This document shows, piece by piece, positions 23,855 to 31,085 of a DNA stretch of 31,085 nucleotides; the stretch's first letter is position 1; every line of letters starts with the position of its first letter. This DNA comes from Candidatus Auribacterota bacterium. Lineage in GTDB: Bacteria; Auribacterota; UBA6266. The notes under the pieces were generated by a model. It saw only the letters and a program-made list of their open reading frames with translations. It was not told the DNA's origin and did no database searches. The translations under genes and the position numbers were made by a program. Location of the stretch: the NCBI GenBank assembly GCA_016933315.1, contig JAFGBE010000060.1:1-31085 (forward strand), in the 5' to 3' direction.

Positions 23855-24856
23855 ATGTCTAAAAAACCTATTGTTGCTTTTACAATGGGAGACCCTTCAG
23901 GGATCGGCCCTGAGATTTGTGTTAAAGCGGCCTTATCAAAAAAAGTCCTTTCCGTATGCAGCCCTGTGATATTCGGAGACCCTCTGGTTATTAAAAAGGC
24001 GGGAGCCTTAATAGGGAAAAAAGTACATGTAATATCCGGAGATCTGGATACAGGGGAGGGGAGAAAAATATGCGTGGTGTCTGCGGTAAAGCACAGAGGG
24101 AAGATTAAGCCCGGCGTCGTTTCCTCGTTGTCCGGTCTTTCCGCCATGAAGTGTATAGATGCCGCGCTGCAGTCTGCCGCAGAGCGTAAGGTCTCAGGGA
24201 TTGTCACCGCGCCGATAAGCAAGGAATCAATTAAGAAAGCCGGCTATAATTTTCCCGGCCATACAGAATACCTTGCCGCCAGGACAGGAACTAAAGACTT
24301 TGCCATGATGCTCATCGGGGGAAATATAAGAACAGCCCTTGTTACGACCCATTTGCCTTTAAAAGAGGTCGCCGGCCGCCTGACGGTTTTCGGTATTTAC
24401 AGAAAAATACTGGTCTTAAATAACGGGATGATGAAGATGGGGTTCAGGAGACCGAGGATTGCCGTCTGCGCACTGAATCCTCACGCCGGGGAAAATGGCA
24501 GGTTTGGCTCTGAAGAACAGAAAATCATAAAGCCCGCGATTATTAAGGCCGCAAGAAAGAACATAGATTGCTCGGGGCCCTTTCCGGCTGACACGGTTTT
24601 TTATTTCGCGAACAAAAAGAAATATGATGCTGTCCTGGCTATGTATCATGACCAGGGCCTTATACCGGTTAAAATGCTTGGTTTTGAAGACGGGGTCAAT
24701 ATAACCCTGGGCCTGCCGTTCATACGGACTTCGCCCGACCATGGGACAGCGTTCGATATCGCCTGGAAAAACAAGGCATCTTCGAAAAGCATGGAAGCCG
24801 CCGCGATTCTCGCTGTGAAACTCGCAAAAAATAAGTTAATTACTAGGAAAAAATGA
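23855..24856 (+). CDS. pdxA: 4-hydroxythreonine-4-phosphate dehydrogenase
   Basis: The 333-aa product has family landmarks GDPSGIGPE (12-20), FPGHTEYLAARTGT (133-146), TTHLPL (164-169), NPHAGENG (208-215) and MYHDQGLIPVK (263-273). The three metal-binding histidines fall at 166, 210 and 265. It oxidises 4-phosphohydroxy-threonine in the first committed part of the DXP-dependent vitamin B6 pathway, which supplies the PLP used by enzymes such as the aminotransferase upstream. No strong ribosome binding site is visible. The surA-pdxA-rsmA order is a common conserved block. The 3' flank carries the inverted ATCTGTG repeat, which separates it from rsmA by about 150 bp. Confidence 0.96.
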   Translation: MSKKPIVAFTMGDPSGIGPEICVKAALSKKVLSVCSPVIFGDPLVIKKAGALIGKKVHVISGDLDTGEGRKICVVSAVKHRGKIKPGVVSSLSGLSAMKCIDAALQSAAERKVSGIVTAPISKESIKKAGYNFPGHTEYLAARTGTKDFAMMLIGGNIRTALVTTHLPLKEVAGRLTVFGIYRKILVLNNGMMKMGFRRPRIAVCALNPHAGENGRFGSEEQKIIKPAIIKAARKNIDCSGPFPADTVFYFANKKKYDAVLAMYHDQGLIPVKMLGFEDGVNITLGLPFIRTSPDHGTAFDIAWKNKASSKSMEAAAILAVKLAKNKLITRKK

Positions 24857-24867
24857 AAAAAGAAAAA

Positions 24868-24986
24868 TTGAAACCACAGATAACTCAGATAATCACAGAT
24901 AAGTATTCTTTAGCAAAAAATAGTACAATAATTTATACGTTTTTGTTTTTCTATCTGTGTGTATCTGTGAATATCTGTGGTTAAAA
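24868..24986. repeat. Inverted ATCTGTG repeat, copy B (complete)
   Basis: The ends AACCACAGAT at 24872-24881 and ATCTGTGGTT at 24973-24982 are perfect inverted copies. The left arm has CAGAT units starting 24875, 24884 and 24894; the right arm has ATCTGTG at 24953, 24963 and 24973. Between them is about 50 bases of AT-rich spacer. It fills most of the pdxA-rsmA gap and is the best reference copy. Confidence 0.75.
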
Positions 24987-25009
24987 ATACTTTAACTACT
25001 GACATACAA

Positions 25010-25834
25010 ATGAATATTTCCGAAGTAAAAAAAGTTCTTAAAGAGCATGAAATCGCGCCGCTCAAAAGGTTTGGACAGCATTTCCTCATAGACTCAAATG
25101 TAGCCGGTAAAATCGTCAATTCCATGGAATTCTTCCCCAAAGACAGGGTCCTGGAAATCGGCGGCGGGCTGGGCGCGCTGACTTCGGTTATTCTGAAGAA
25201 GGGCGGCAGGCTTGAAGTCTGTGAAATCGACAGAAAAATTTCCGATATTCTTGAAGAGCGGTTTTCGGGCGATAAAAATTTCAAGCTCTCAAAGGGTGAT
25301 TTCATGGATTATAAATTTCCCGTTTCCGGGAAAAAGGAATATAAAGTGATTTCTAATTTGCCCTATTACCTCACTTCATCTATAATATTCACTTTGATAG
25401 AAGCGAGGCGGCATATATCCGAAGCCGTGCTCGTTATGCAAAAGGAAATGGCGGAGCGGATCGCGGCGAAACCGGCTACGCCTGAGTACGGGGCCATTAC
25501 GGTCAAAGTAAACTTGTTTTGTTCGGTTAAGAAGTTGTTTGATATAAGCAAAAATGTTTTTTATCCGAGGCCTGAAGTAGAGTCTGCCGCCGTCAGGTTT
25601 TGTTTTCCGGAAAAGCCTAATTATTATGTGAAGGACATGGCGGTTTTTGACCTGCTGGTTAAAAAAGGTTTTTCGCAAAGGAGGAAGCAGTTAGGAAAAA
25701 TACTGTCCGGCATAGACAAAAGGGTCGACCCTGCCGCCATATTAAGCGGTATCGGGCTTGACCGCACTGCTAGAATAGAGGAACTCGGAACGGCAGATAT
25801 AGTAAAAATCGCCAATTGTCTGAAAGGAAGATGA
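25010..25834 (+). CDS. rsmA: 16S rRNA dimethyladenosine transferase RsmA (KsgA)
   Basis: From the ATG at 25010 the product is 274 aa. A GTG 11 codons upstream lies within the right arm of the repeat and is not preferred. PLKRFGQHFLIDSNVAGKI (18-36) is the family's N-terminal signature. EIGGGLGALT (49-58) binds S-adenosylmethionine, and NLPYYLTSS from 116 is the catalytic NLPY motif. It dimethylates two adjacent adenines near the 3' end of 16S rRNA, a late step in small-subunit assembly. FSQRRKQLGKIL near the C-terminus is also typical. No clear Shine-Dalgarno is seen. gatC begins 6 bases after the stop. Confidence 0.95.
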   Translation: MNISEVKKVLKEHEIAPLKRFGQHFLIDSNVAGKIVNSMEFFPKDRVLEIGGGLGALTSVILKKGGRLEVCEIDRKISDILEERFSGDKNFKLSKGDFMDYKFPVSGKKEYKVISNLPYYLTSSIIFTLIEARRHISEAVLVMQKEMAERIAAKPATPEYGAITVKVNLFCSVKKLFDISKNVFYPRPEVESAAVRFCFPEKPNYYVKDMAVFDLLVKKGFSQRRKQLGKILSGIDKRVDPAAILSGIGLDRTARIEELGTADIVKIANCLKGR

Positions 25835-25840
25835 TTTCAG

Positions 25841-26131
25841 GTGAAAGTTGATAAAAAGTTAGTTGAATACCTTGCGAACCTTTCCAGGCTGGAGTTCGAC
25901 GACACTAAGCTTGAGGAGATTACCGCGCAGCTTAAGGGGATAGTGAAATATGTCGAAAAGCTTAATACCCTTGATACCGGGGATGTTGCGCCTACCGCAC
26001 ATATACTTCCTTTAAAGAATGTTTTCCGCAAAGATGAGGTAACACCGTCGATTAACAGGGATAAGATTTTTAAAAGCTCTCCGGAGTCGGACAACGGGTA
26101 TTTTATAGTGCCCAGGGTCATTGAGGAATAA
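25841..26131 (+). CDS. gatC: Asp/Glu-tRNA amidotransferase subunit C
   Basis: The 96-aa product starts at a GTG with AAAGGAAG about 10 bases upstream. VEYLANLSRLEFDD, followed by IVKYVEKLNTLDT and VAPTAHILPLKNVFRKDEV, matches the short helical GatC chaperone that wraps around GatA. It ends YFIVPRVIEE, a typical tail. The subunit stabilises the GatCAB complex that converts Glu-tRNA(Gln), and often Asp-tRNA(Asn), to the amide form. The neighbours rsmA (6 bp before) and gatA (2 bp after) point to one transcript. Confidence 0.95.
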   Translation: MKVDKKLVEYLANLSRLEFDDTKLEEITAQLKGIVKYVEKLNTLDTGDVAPTAHILPLKNVFRKDEVTPSINRDKIFKSSPESDNGYFIVPRVIEE

Positions 26132-26133
26132 AT

Positions 26134-27603
26134 ATGGAACTTTGCGATAAGACAATCCATGATCTCAGCGGGATGCTGGCAAAAAAAGAGATTCAGCCCA
26201 GCGAAATAATGAAAAGCGCACTTTCCCGTATGGAAAAAACCGGGGAATTCGCGTCTTTCATAAAAACATTTCCCGAAGAAGCCATGAAATGCGCCGGAGA
26301 GCAGGATAAAAAGGCTTTAAAAGGTTCCCTGTCGGGCATACCTGTCGCGATAAAAGACAATATGTGTATTGAAGGCAAAGGAACGACTTGCGCTTCTCAT
26401 ATACTGGAGGGGTTTACCGCGCCGTATACCGCGACTGCGGTGCAGAAGCTTTTGGACGAGGGCGCGATTGTAATCGGCAAAACCAATATGGATGAGTTTG
26501 CCATGGGTTCTTCTACGGAAACATCGTTTTTCGGAAATACATTGAACCCGTGGAACAAAGATACGGTTCCGGGCGGTTCGAGCGGCGGTTCGGCGACATC
26601 TGTCGCATTGGGCGAAGCGGCTGGTTCGCTTGGTTCGGATACGGGCGGTTCCATAAGGCAGCCTGCATCGCTGTGCGGTCTGGTCGGGTTAAAACCCACC
26701 TATGGCAGAGTTTCAAGGTACGGGCTGGTGGCTTTTGCTTCTTCGCTGGACCAGATAGGGCCTTTTGCGAAGGATGTAGAAGATGCCGCGATATTATTAA
26801 AGGCGATAAGCGGATACGACGCCAAAGATTCGACTTCGGTCAATGCGGAAGTGCCTGATTACCCCTCGCAAATAAAAAATGGTATAAAGGGCCTCAGGAT
26901 AGGAGTCCCCAGAGAGTATTTTTTAGAGGGCATTGATAATGAAGTAGAAGCCTGTGTGAGGAAAGCCATAAAGGACCTTGAAAACTGCGGAGCCGAAATC
27001 AGGGATGTGTCCCTTCCCCGCACGGAATATGCGGTCGCGACCTACTATATTATAGCCACGGCTGAGGCAAGTTCGAACCTGGCGCGGTATGACGGTGTCC
27101 ATTACGGGTTGCGCGAGAAGGCCGGTAATATAATCGACCTGTATAAAAAAACCAGGAGCGCGGGTTTCGGGGACGAGGTGAAAAGAAGGATTATACTGGG
27201 AACGTACGTCCTGAGTTCGGGGTATTATGACGCGTATTATTTAAAAGCGCAAAAAGTTAGGACTCTCATAAAAGAAGATTTCTCAAAAGCTTTTGGCGAG
27301 GTAGATGTGATAGTGACTCCAACGTCGCCTACGACGGCATGGAAAATAGGGGAAAAGACCGATGATCCCCTGAAGATGTACTTATCCGATATATATACGA
27401 TTTCCGCCAATCTCGCGGGTATCCCCGCTGTTTCGCTCAACTGCGGATTTTCCGCAGGCCTGCCTGTCGGGCTGCAGCTTCAGGCGGCGCATTTCAATGA
27501 GGCCGTGCTGCTGAGGACGGCTTATGCTTTCGAACAAATGAACGATTATCATAAAAAAAGAGCATTTTCCGAAACAGCTGAAAATCAAGTTAAATATTAT
27601 TGA
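26134..27603 (+). CDS. gatA: Asp/Glu-tRNA amidotransferase subunit A
   Basis: The 489-aa product is a full-length amidase-signature enzyme. The Ser-cisSer-Lys triad is intact: Lys74 in VAIKDNM, Ser149 in PGGSSGGSA and Ser173 in SDTGGSIRQPA. GatA releases ammonia from glutamine and passes it through a channel to GatB. YGRVSRYGLVAFASSLDQIG and the C-terminal GLQLQAAHFNEAVLL also match the family. It starts 2 bp after gatC. The 111-bp gap that follows, before gatB, contains half a repeat element, so the gatCAB order is kept but the last junction is looser. Confidence 0.97.
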   Translation: MELCDKTIHDLSGMLAKKEIQPSEIMKSALSRMEKTGEFASFIKTFPEEAMKCAGEQDKKALKGSLSGIPVAIKDNMCIEGKGTTCASHILEGFTAPYTATAVQKLLDEGAIVIGKTNMDEFAMGSSTETSFFGNTLNPWNKDTVPGGSSGGSATSVALGEAAGSLGSDTGGSIRQPASLCGLVGLKPTYGRVSRYGLVAFASSLDQIGPFAKDVEDAAILLKAISGYDAKDSTSVNAEVPDYPSQIKNGIKGLRIGVPREYFLEGIDNEVEACVRKAIKDLENCGAEIRDVSLPRTEYAVATYYIIATAEASSNLARYDGVHYGLREKAGNIIDLYKKTRSAGFGDEVKRRIILGTYVLSSGYYDAYYLKAQKVRTLIKEDFSKAFGEVDVIVTPTSPTTAWKIGEKTDDPLKMYLSDIYTISANLAGIPAVSLNCGFSAGLPVGLQLQAAHFNEAVLLRTAYAFEQMNDYHKKRAFSETAENQVKYY

Positions 27604-27620
27604 AAAATAAAAGTAAAGAA

Positions 27621-27653
27621 TTGGAACCACAGATGACACAGATTCACGCAGAT
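27621..27653. repeat. ATCTGTG repeat, half copy C (left arm only)
   Basis: TTGGAACCACAGAT is followed by CACAGAT- and CGCAGAT-type units starting at 27628, 27637 and 27647. The 9 then 10 base spacing is the same as in the left arm of copy B. No right arm follows before gatB. It is therefore either truncated or a solo arm. Confidence 0.65.
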
Positions 27654-27714
27654 AGTAAAAGCACAACGATTGAAAAAGAAACAAGTTTGAATTTTTGGTT
27701 TTAAAAGGTGTTTT

Positions 27715-29145
27715 ATGGAATATGAGATTGTGATAGGGCTGGAAGTCCATGTGCAGTTGAACACTCTCTCAAAGATGTTTTGCGGGTGTTCTACTAAATT
27801 CGGCGCCGAACCGAATACACAGACATGCCCCGTATGTTTAGGGTTGCCCGGCGTCCTGCCGGTGATGAACGAGGAAGCGATAAGGCTTGCCGTGAAAACA
27901 GGCATGGCTTTCGGGTGCAGGGTTTCGAATTTTTGCAAATTCGACAGGAAAAATTATTATTACCCGGATTTGCCCAAGAATTACCAGATATCCCAGTATG
28001 ACAAGCCGTTGAATATGGGCGGAAGCGTTCCGATAAGGATAGACGGGCAAAAAAAGGCGATAAAACTTACCAGGATACATCTTGAGGAAGATGCGGGAAA
28101 ACTGGTCCATGATGTGTGCGGCGGCAGCGGTGTGGACTTAAACAGGACAGGGCTGCCCCTTATGGAAATAGTAAGCGAGCCGGATATACATTCGCCCGAT
28201 GAGGCGTATGCTTATCTTGTTTCGCTTAAACAGGGACTGAGATATCTGGGGGTTTCCGACTGCAATATGGAAGAAGGCAGCCTGAGATGCGATGCGAATA
28301 TATCCATAAGGCCCAAGGGGACTTCCCGGTTAGGGACAAAAACAGAGATAAAAAACCTCAATTCATTTGCCAATGTTAAAAAGTCGCTGGAATATGAAGC
28401 AAAGAGACAGGAGAAGGCGATCGGTAACGGCGAAAGGATAATCCAGGAAACCCGGTTGTGGGACGCCGCTAAAGAGAAAACAATTTCCATGAGAAGCAAA
28501 GAGGAAGCGCATGACTACCGGTATTTCCCTGAGCCGGACCTTGTCCCCGTCATACTGGAGGATGAATATTTTAAAAAGGTTTCCGGTGAAATACCGGAGA
28601 TGCCCGATGTAAGATATGAAAGGTTCATTGAGGAATATAAACTCTCCGGGTATGACGCTGGAGTGATGACGAGCGATAAGGATTTGGCGGATTTCTTTGA
28701 AGAAACCTCAAAACAGGGAGCCGACCCCAAGAAAGTCGCGAACTGGGTTATGGGCGATTTTCTCAAGGAAATCAACACCGCGAAAATCAGCATATGCGAC
28801 GCCAGGGTAAAGCCTTCAGCTCTTGCCATGCTGATAAAACTTATCGATAAAGGGACCATAAGCGGCAAGATAGCCAAGGACGTTTTCGCTGAGATGTTTG
28901 CATCCGGGAAAAACCCTGAAGATATAATAAAAGAGAAGGGTATTGTCCAGATCTCGGATGAAAAAGAGATTGAGGCGGTTATAAAAGATGTGTTGAAGAA
29001 TAACCCCAAGGTTGTGGAAGATTATAAGAGCGGTAAGAAGTCCGCTTCGGGTTTTATAGTCGGGCTTGTTATGAAAGCCAGCAAGGGCAAGGCAAACCCG
29101 AAACTTGTAAATGAGCTTTTGCAAAAGAAACTGGATGAATTATAA
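27715..29145 (+). CDS. gatB: Asp/Glu-tRNA amidotransferase subunit B
   Basis: The 476-aa product starts YEIVIGLEVHVQL, as is normal for GatB. Its zinc site is seen as CGC (Cys23, Cys25) and CPVC (Cys38, Cys41), and DRKNYYYPDLPKNYQISQYD forms the tRNA-acceptor and kinase-like active region. LEEDAGKLVH and MEEGSLRCDANIS with acidic metal ligands are present, and the C-terminal YqeY-like tRNA-binding tail ends with VGLVMKASKGKANPKLVNEL. GatB phosphorylates the misacylated tRNA's side chain and transfers the ammonia supplied by GatA. The likely ribosome binding site is AAAAGG about 8 bases before the ATG. Presence of the complex suggests the organism makes Gln-tRNA, and maybe Asn-tRNA, indirectly. 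Confidence 0.97.
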   Translation: MEYEIVIGLEVHVQLNTLSKMFCGCSTKFGAEPNTQTCPVCLGLPGVLPVMNEEAIRLAVKTGMAFGCRVSNFCKFDRKNYYYPDLPKNYQISQYDKPLNMGGSVPIRIDGQKKAIKLTRIHLEEDAGKLVHDVCGGSGVDLNRTGLPLMEIVSEPDIHSPDEAYAYLVSLKQGLRYLGVSDCNMEEGSLRCDANISIRPKGTSRLGTKTEIKNLNSFANVKKSLEYEAKRQEKAIGNGERIIQETRLWDAAKEKTISMRSKEEAHDYRYFPEPDLVPVILEDEYFKKVSGEIPEMPDVRYERFIEEYKLSGYDAGVMTSDKDLADFFEETSKQGADPKKVANWVMGDFLKEINTAKISICDARVKPSALAMLIKLIDKGTISGKIAKDVFAEMFASGKNPEDIIKEKGIVQISDEKEIEAVIKDVLKNNPKVVEDYKSGKKSASGFIVGLVMKASKGKANPKLVNELLQKKLDEL

Positions 29146-29159
29146 TATAGGTTAAGCAG

Positions 29160-29182
29160 AAAAGGTTGAGGTTAAGGCTGAG
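29160..29182 (+). repeat. GGTTGAGGTTAAG repeat, copy 2
   Basis: The 23 bases match 7258-7280 with one mismatch and lie 14 bases after the gatB stop. The rest of the 131-bp gatB-accD gap shows nothing else recognisable. Confidence 0.55.
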
Positions 29183-29276
29183 TCTTGAGAAAACGTCCCT
29201 GAAAAGTTTGTTTCCTGAGCAATGCATGGGGTTGATAAAATTTTAAACTACTTAACTGAATTTGTAAGGATTTTCA

Positions 29277-30116
29277 ATGGCTCTGTTCCGAAGAAAGAAA
29301 AGTTCAGACGCGCAGAATAAAAAGTCCAATATACCGGACGGCCTCTGGATAAAGTGCAAAGGCTGTAATGATACGGTGTATACAAAAAAACTGGACGAGA
29401 ACCACAGGGTCTGCCCCAAATGCGGCTTCCACTATCCGCTCAAGGCTGCGGAGAGAATAAGTATGACCGTAGATAATGGGACGTTTGAAGAGGTGGACGC
29501 TGAATTGAGGAGTATTGACTCGCTTGATTTTTTTGATTCAAAAAAGTATGAGCACAGGATAAAACAGGCGGAAGAAAAAACGAAAATGAACGAAGCTGTA
29601 GTGACGGGAACCGCCGAGATAGAGAAAATAAAGGTTGCCATAGGGGTTATGGATTTCAGTTTTATGGGCGGGAGCATGGGCTCCGTAGTCGGCGAAAAAA
29701 TAACGAGGGTTATCGAATTGGCTATAGATGAAGGTCTTCCGGTCATCATTTTTTCGACATCGGGAGGTGCGAGGATGCAGGAATCGACCCTGAGCCTTAT
29801 GCAAATGGCTAAAACAAGCGCGGCTCTCGCGCGGCTTTCCGAAAAAGGGCTGTTTTATATATCGGTGCTCACCGACCCCACAACCGGCGGGACAACAGCA
29901 AGTTTCGCGTCGCTTGGCGATATTATCATAGCGGAACCGGGCGCCCTGATAGGGTTTGCCGGGCCGAGGGTGATAAAACAGACCATTCAGCAGGAACTGC
30001 CGTCAGGCTTCCAGCGGTCAGAATTCCTGCTCGAGCACGGTCTTATAGATATGATTATAAAGAGGGAAAACCTCCGTAAAACAATAGCTTCTATTTTAAA
30101 GTTTGCTGTTAAATGA
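29277..30116 (+). CDS. accD: Acetyl-CoA carboxylase carboxyltransferase subunit beta
   Basis: The 279-aa product has the N-terminal four-Cys zinc ribbon CKGC (27-30) and CPKC (46-49) ahead of the crotonase-fold core. MGGSMGSVVGEKI, STSGGARMQESTLSLMQM and TDPTTGGTTASFA form the CoA and carboxybiotin site region. Together with AccA it transfers CO2 from carboxybiotin to acetyl-CoA, giving malonyl-CoA for fatty acid synthesis. The sequence ends normally (IDMIIKRENLRKTIASIL). AAGGA lies 6-7 bases before the ATG. The stop overlaps the folC start as ATGA, an arrangement shared with many bacteria. Confidence 0.97.
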   Translation: MALFRRKKSSDAQNKKSNIPDGLWIKCKGCNDTVYTKKLDENHRVCPKCGFHYPLKAAERISMTVDNGTFEEVDAELRSIDSLDFFDSKKYEHRIKQAEEKTKMNEAVVTGTAEIEKIKVAIGVMDFSFMGGSMGSVVGEKITRVIELAIDEGLPVIIFSTSGGARMQESTLSLMQMAKTSAALARLSEKGLFYISVLTDPTTGGTTASFASLGDIIIAEPGALIGFAGPRVIKQTIQQELPSGFQRSEFLLEHGLIDMIIKRENLRKTIASILKFAVK

Positions 30117-31085
30117 CCTACCAACAATTTCTTTCTGAAGTATCAAAATACCAGAAATTCGGTGTGCGGCTGGGACTGGAAAATATCCGGCGGCTGACTG
30201 AAGCTCTCGGTTCTCCGCAGGAAAAGCTGAAAATCATACATGTGGCCGGCACTAACGGGAAAGGGTCCGTTTCAAATTTTCTGATGGAGATCCTGGGTGC
30301 GCATGGCTTCAGAACAGGACTTTTCACCTCGCCCCACCTGTGTTCCGTAAGAGAAAGGTTTATAATAAACGGCAGGATTGCCCCCCGCGAAAAAATCTCG
30401 GCGGTTTACGCCACAGTCAAGGAAGCGTGCGTAAAACTCGGGAAAACGCGCAGTTTCAGCCCGACTTATTTTGAGATCATGACGGCAATGGCTATGGTGT
30501 ATTTTGCCTCGGAGAAGGCCGATTACGTTGTTCTTGAAACGGGTTTGGGCGGCAGGCTGGACGCCACAAATATTTTCCCTGACGTGTTATGCATAATAAC
30601 CACGATTGCGAAGGACCACACGGAACATCTCGGTAATTCCATCGCCGATATCGCGTATGAAAAAGCGTCTATAATCAAGCGCGGCAGCAAAGTCGTTGTA
30701 GGCAATGTCCCGTCCGCGGCGCTGGAAGTAATAGAAAAAACGTGTAAAAGATTAAAGGTGCCGCCTAAGGTGTGGGGCAGGGATTTTGAGGCCGATTTGA
30801 AGAAAATCACGCTCAAAGGTTCAAACTTTGATTTTATCGCCGGCAATCTAAAGATAAAAAATATAGAGTTGAAAAAGGCTATAGGTTTAAACCAGGTCGA
30901 AAACGCCTCTGTCGCCATTATGGGTATTAAAGAAATACTGCCGTTGGAAGGAGAATATATCAGAAGCGTAAAAAATGCGTTCTGGCCCGGCCGCTTTGAG
31001 GTCCTGCGCAGGAAGGGCAGCATAATCGTAATTGACTGCGCCCATAATCCGCAGGGGATGAAGACGTTCAGGCAAAATTTAGAGC
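30113..31085 (+). CDS. folC: Dihydrofolate/folylpolyglutamate synthase, 3' end cut off by window
   Basis: From the ATG at 30113 the frame is open for 324 codons to the right edge. The P-loop HVAGTNGKGSVS spans 43-54, followed by TGLFTSPHLCSVRERF, the omega-loop region, then VLETGLGGRLDATN and TTIAKDHTEHLGNS, and WPGRFEVL and IDCAHNPQGM near the edge, all Mur-ligase-like FolC motifs. A complete protein is about 420-440 aa, so roughly the last quarter is missing. It adds glutamate to dihydropteroate and to folates, keeping them in the cell. The ATG overlaps the accD stop, so the two are probably translated together. It is not listed by full-length ORF methods because it lacks a stop here. Confidence 0.95.
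   Translation, partial: MTYQQFLSEVSKYQKFGVRLGLENIRRLTEALGSPQEKLKIIHVAGTNGKGSVSNFLMEILGAHGFRTGLFTSPHLCSVRERFIINGRIAPREKISAVYATVKEACVKLGKTRSFSPTYFEIMTAMAMVYFASEKADYVVLETGLGGRLDATNIFPDVLCIITTIAKDHTEHLGNSIADIAYEKASIIKRGSKVVVGNVPSAALEVIEKTCKRLKVPPKVWGRDFEADLKKITLKGSNFDFIAGNLKIKNIELKKAIGLNQVENASVAIMGIKEILPLEGEYIRSVKNAFWPGRFEVLRRKGSIIVIDCAHNPQGMKTFRQNLE

Noticed and set aside
24977..25009. GTG start for rsmA inside the repeat arm
   Set aside because: It would put repeat sequence into the protein; the ATG at 25010 matches the normal RsmA N-terminus.

Overview
The window reads as a piece of chromosome from a diderm (Gram-negative type) bacterium of moderate GC content. The diderm call rests on SurA-like periplasmic chaperones, secreted PDZ and discoidin proteins and a lipoprotein. 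The mix of housekeeping clusters, the tandem nucleoside-diphosphate-kinase protein and the dispersed ATCTGTG repeats resembles uncultured candidate phyla such as Omnitrophota. That placement is a low-confidence impression from gene content, not a phylogenetic result. No rRNA, tRNA, CRISPR array, transposase or phage gene was found.

Layout. (1) 1-620, minus strand: 5' part of a two-TM potassium-channel/RCK protein with an unusual selectivity filter. (2) 750-4858, plus strand: an accessory envelope cluster of a secreted protein with three discoidin domains, a short secreted protein of unknown function, a CPBP membrane protease, a ComF-type phosphoribosyltransferase and a secreted unknown. (3) 4885-8713: the glycolytic operon gap-pgk-tpiA-secG, with a good promoter before gap and a clear intrinsic terminator after secG; a 375-bp repeat-rich gap separates pgk from tpiA. 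(4) 8773-14266: a complete peptide ABC transporter, tightly overlapped in the order ATPase-ATPase-binding protein-permease-permease. (5) 14276-15900, minus strand: a TPR/coiled-coil/double-PDZ secreted protein followed by a HAMP-only membrane protein. (6) 16114-18710: a 49-aa zinc ribbon (DUF5679 type) with its own promoter and a very strong ribosome binding site, a hairpin, a 392-aa tandem NDK-fold protein and a class I aminotransferase. (7) 18676-25834: mfd, two SurA/PpiC-type foldases, pdxA and rsmA. (8) 25841-31085: gatC-gatA-gatB, accD and the start of folC, which runs off the right edge.

How the genes fit together. Most of the window is core metabolism and maintenance: lower glycolysis and protein export, peptide uptake, transcription-coupled repair, outer-membrane protein folding, vitamin B6 synthesis, rRNA methylation, tRNA-dependent amidation, fatty-acid synthesis initiation and folate polyglutamylation. 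Many adjacent genes overlap by ATGA or lie within a few bases, so translational coupling is likely. The least ordinary items are the tandem NDK protein next to the DUF5679 zinc ribbon, and a family of non-coding inverted repeats with helically phased ATCTGTG units that sits in three operon gaps, once carrying a nested GC-rich hairpin insert.
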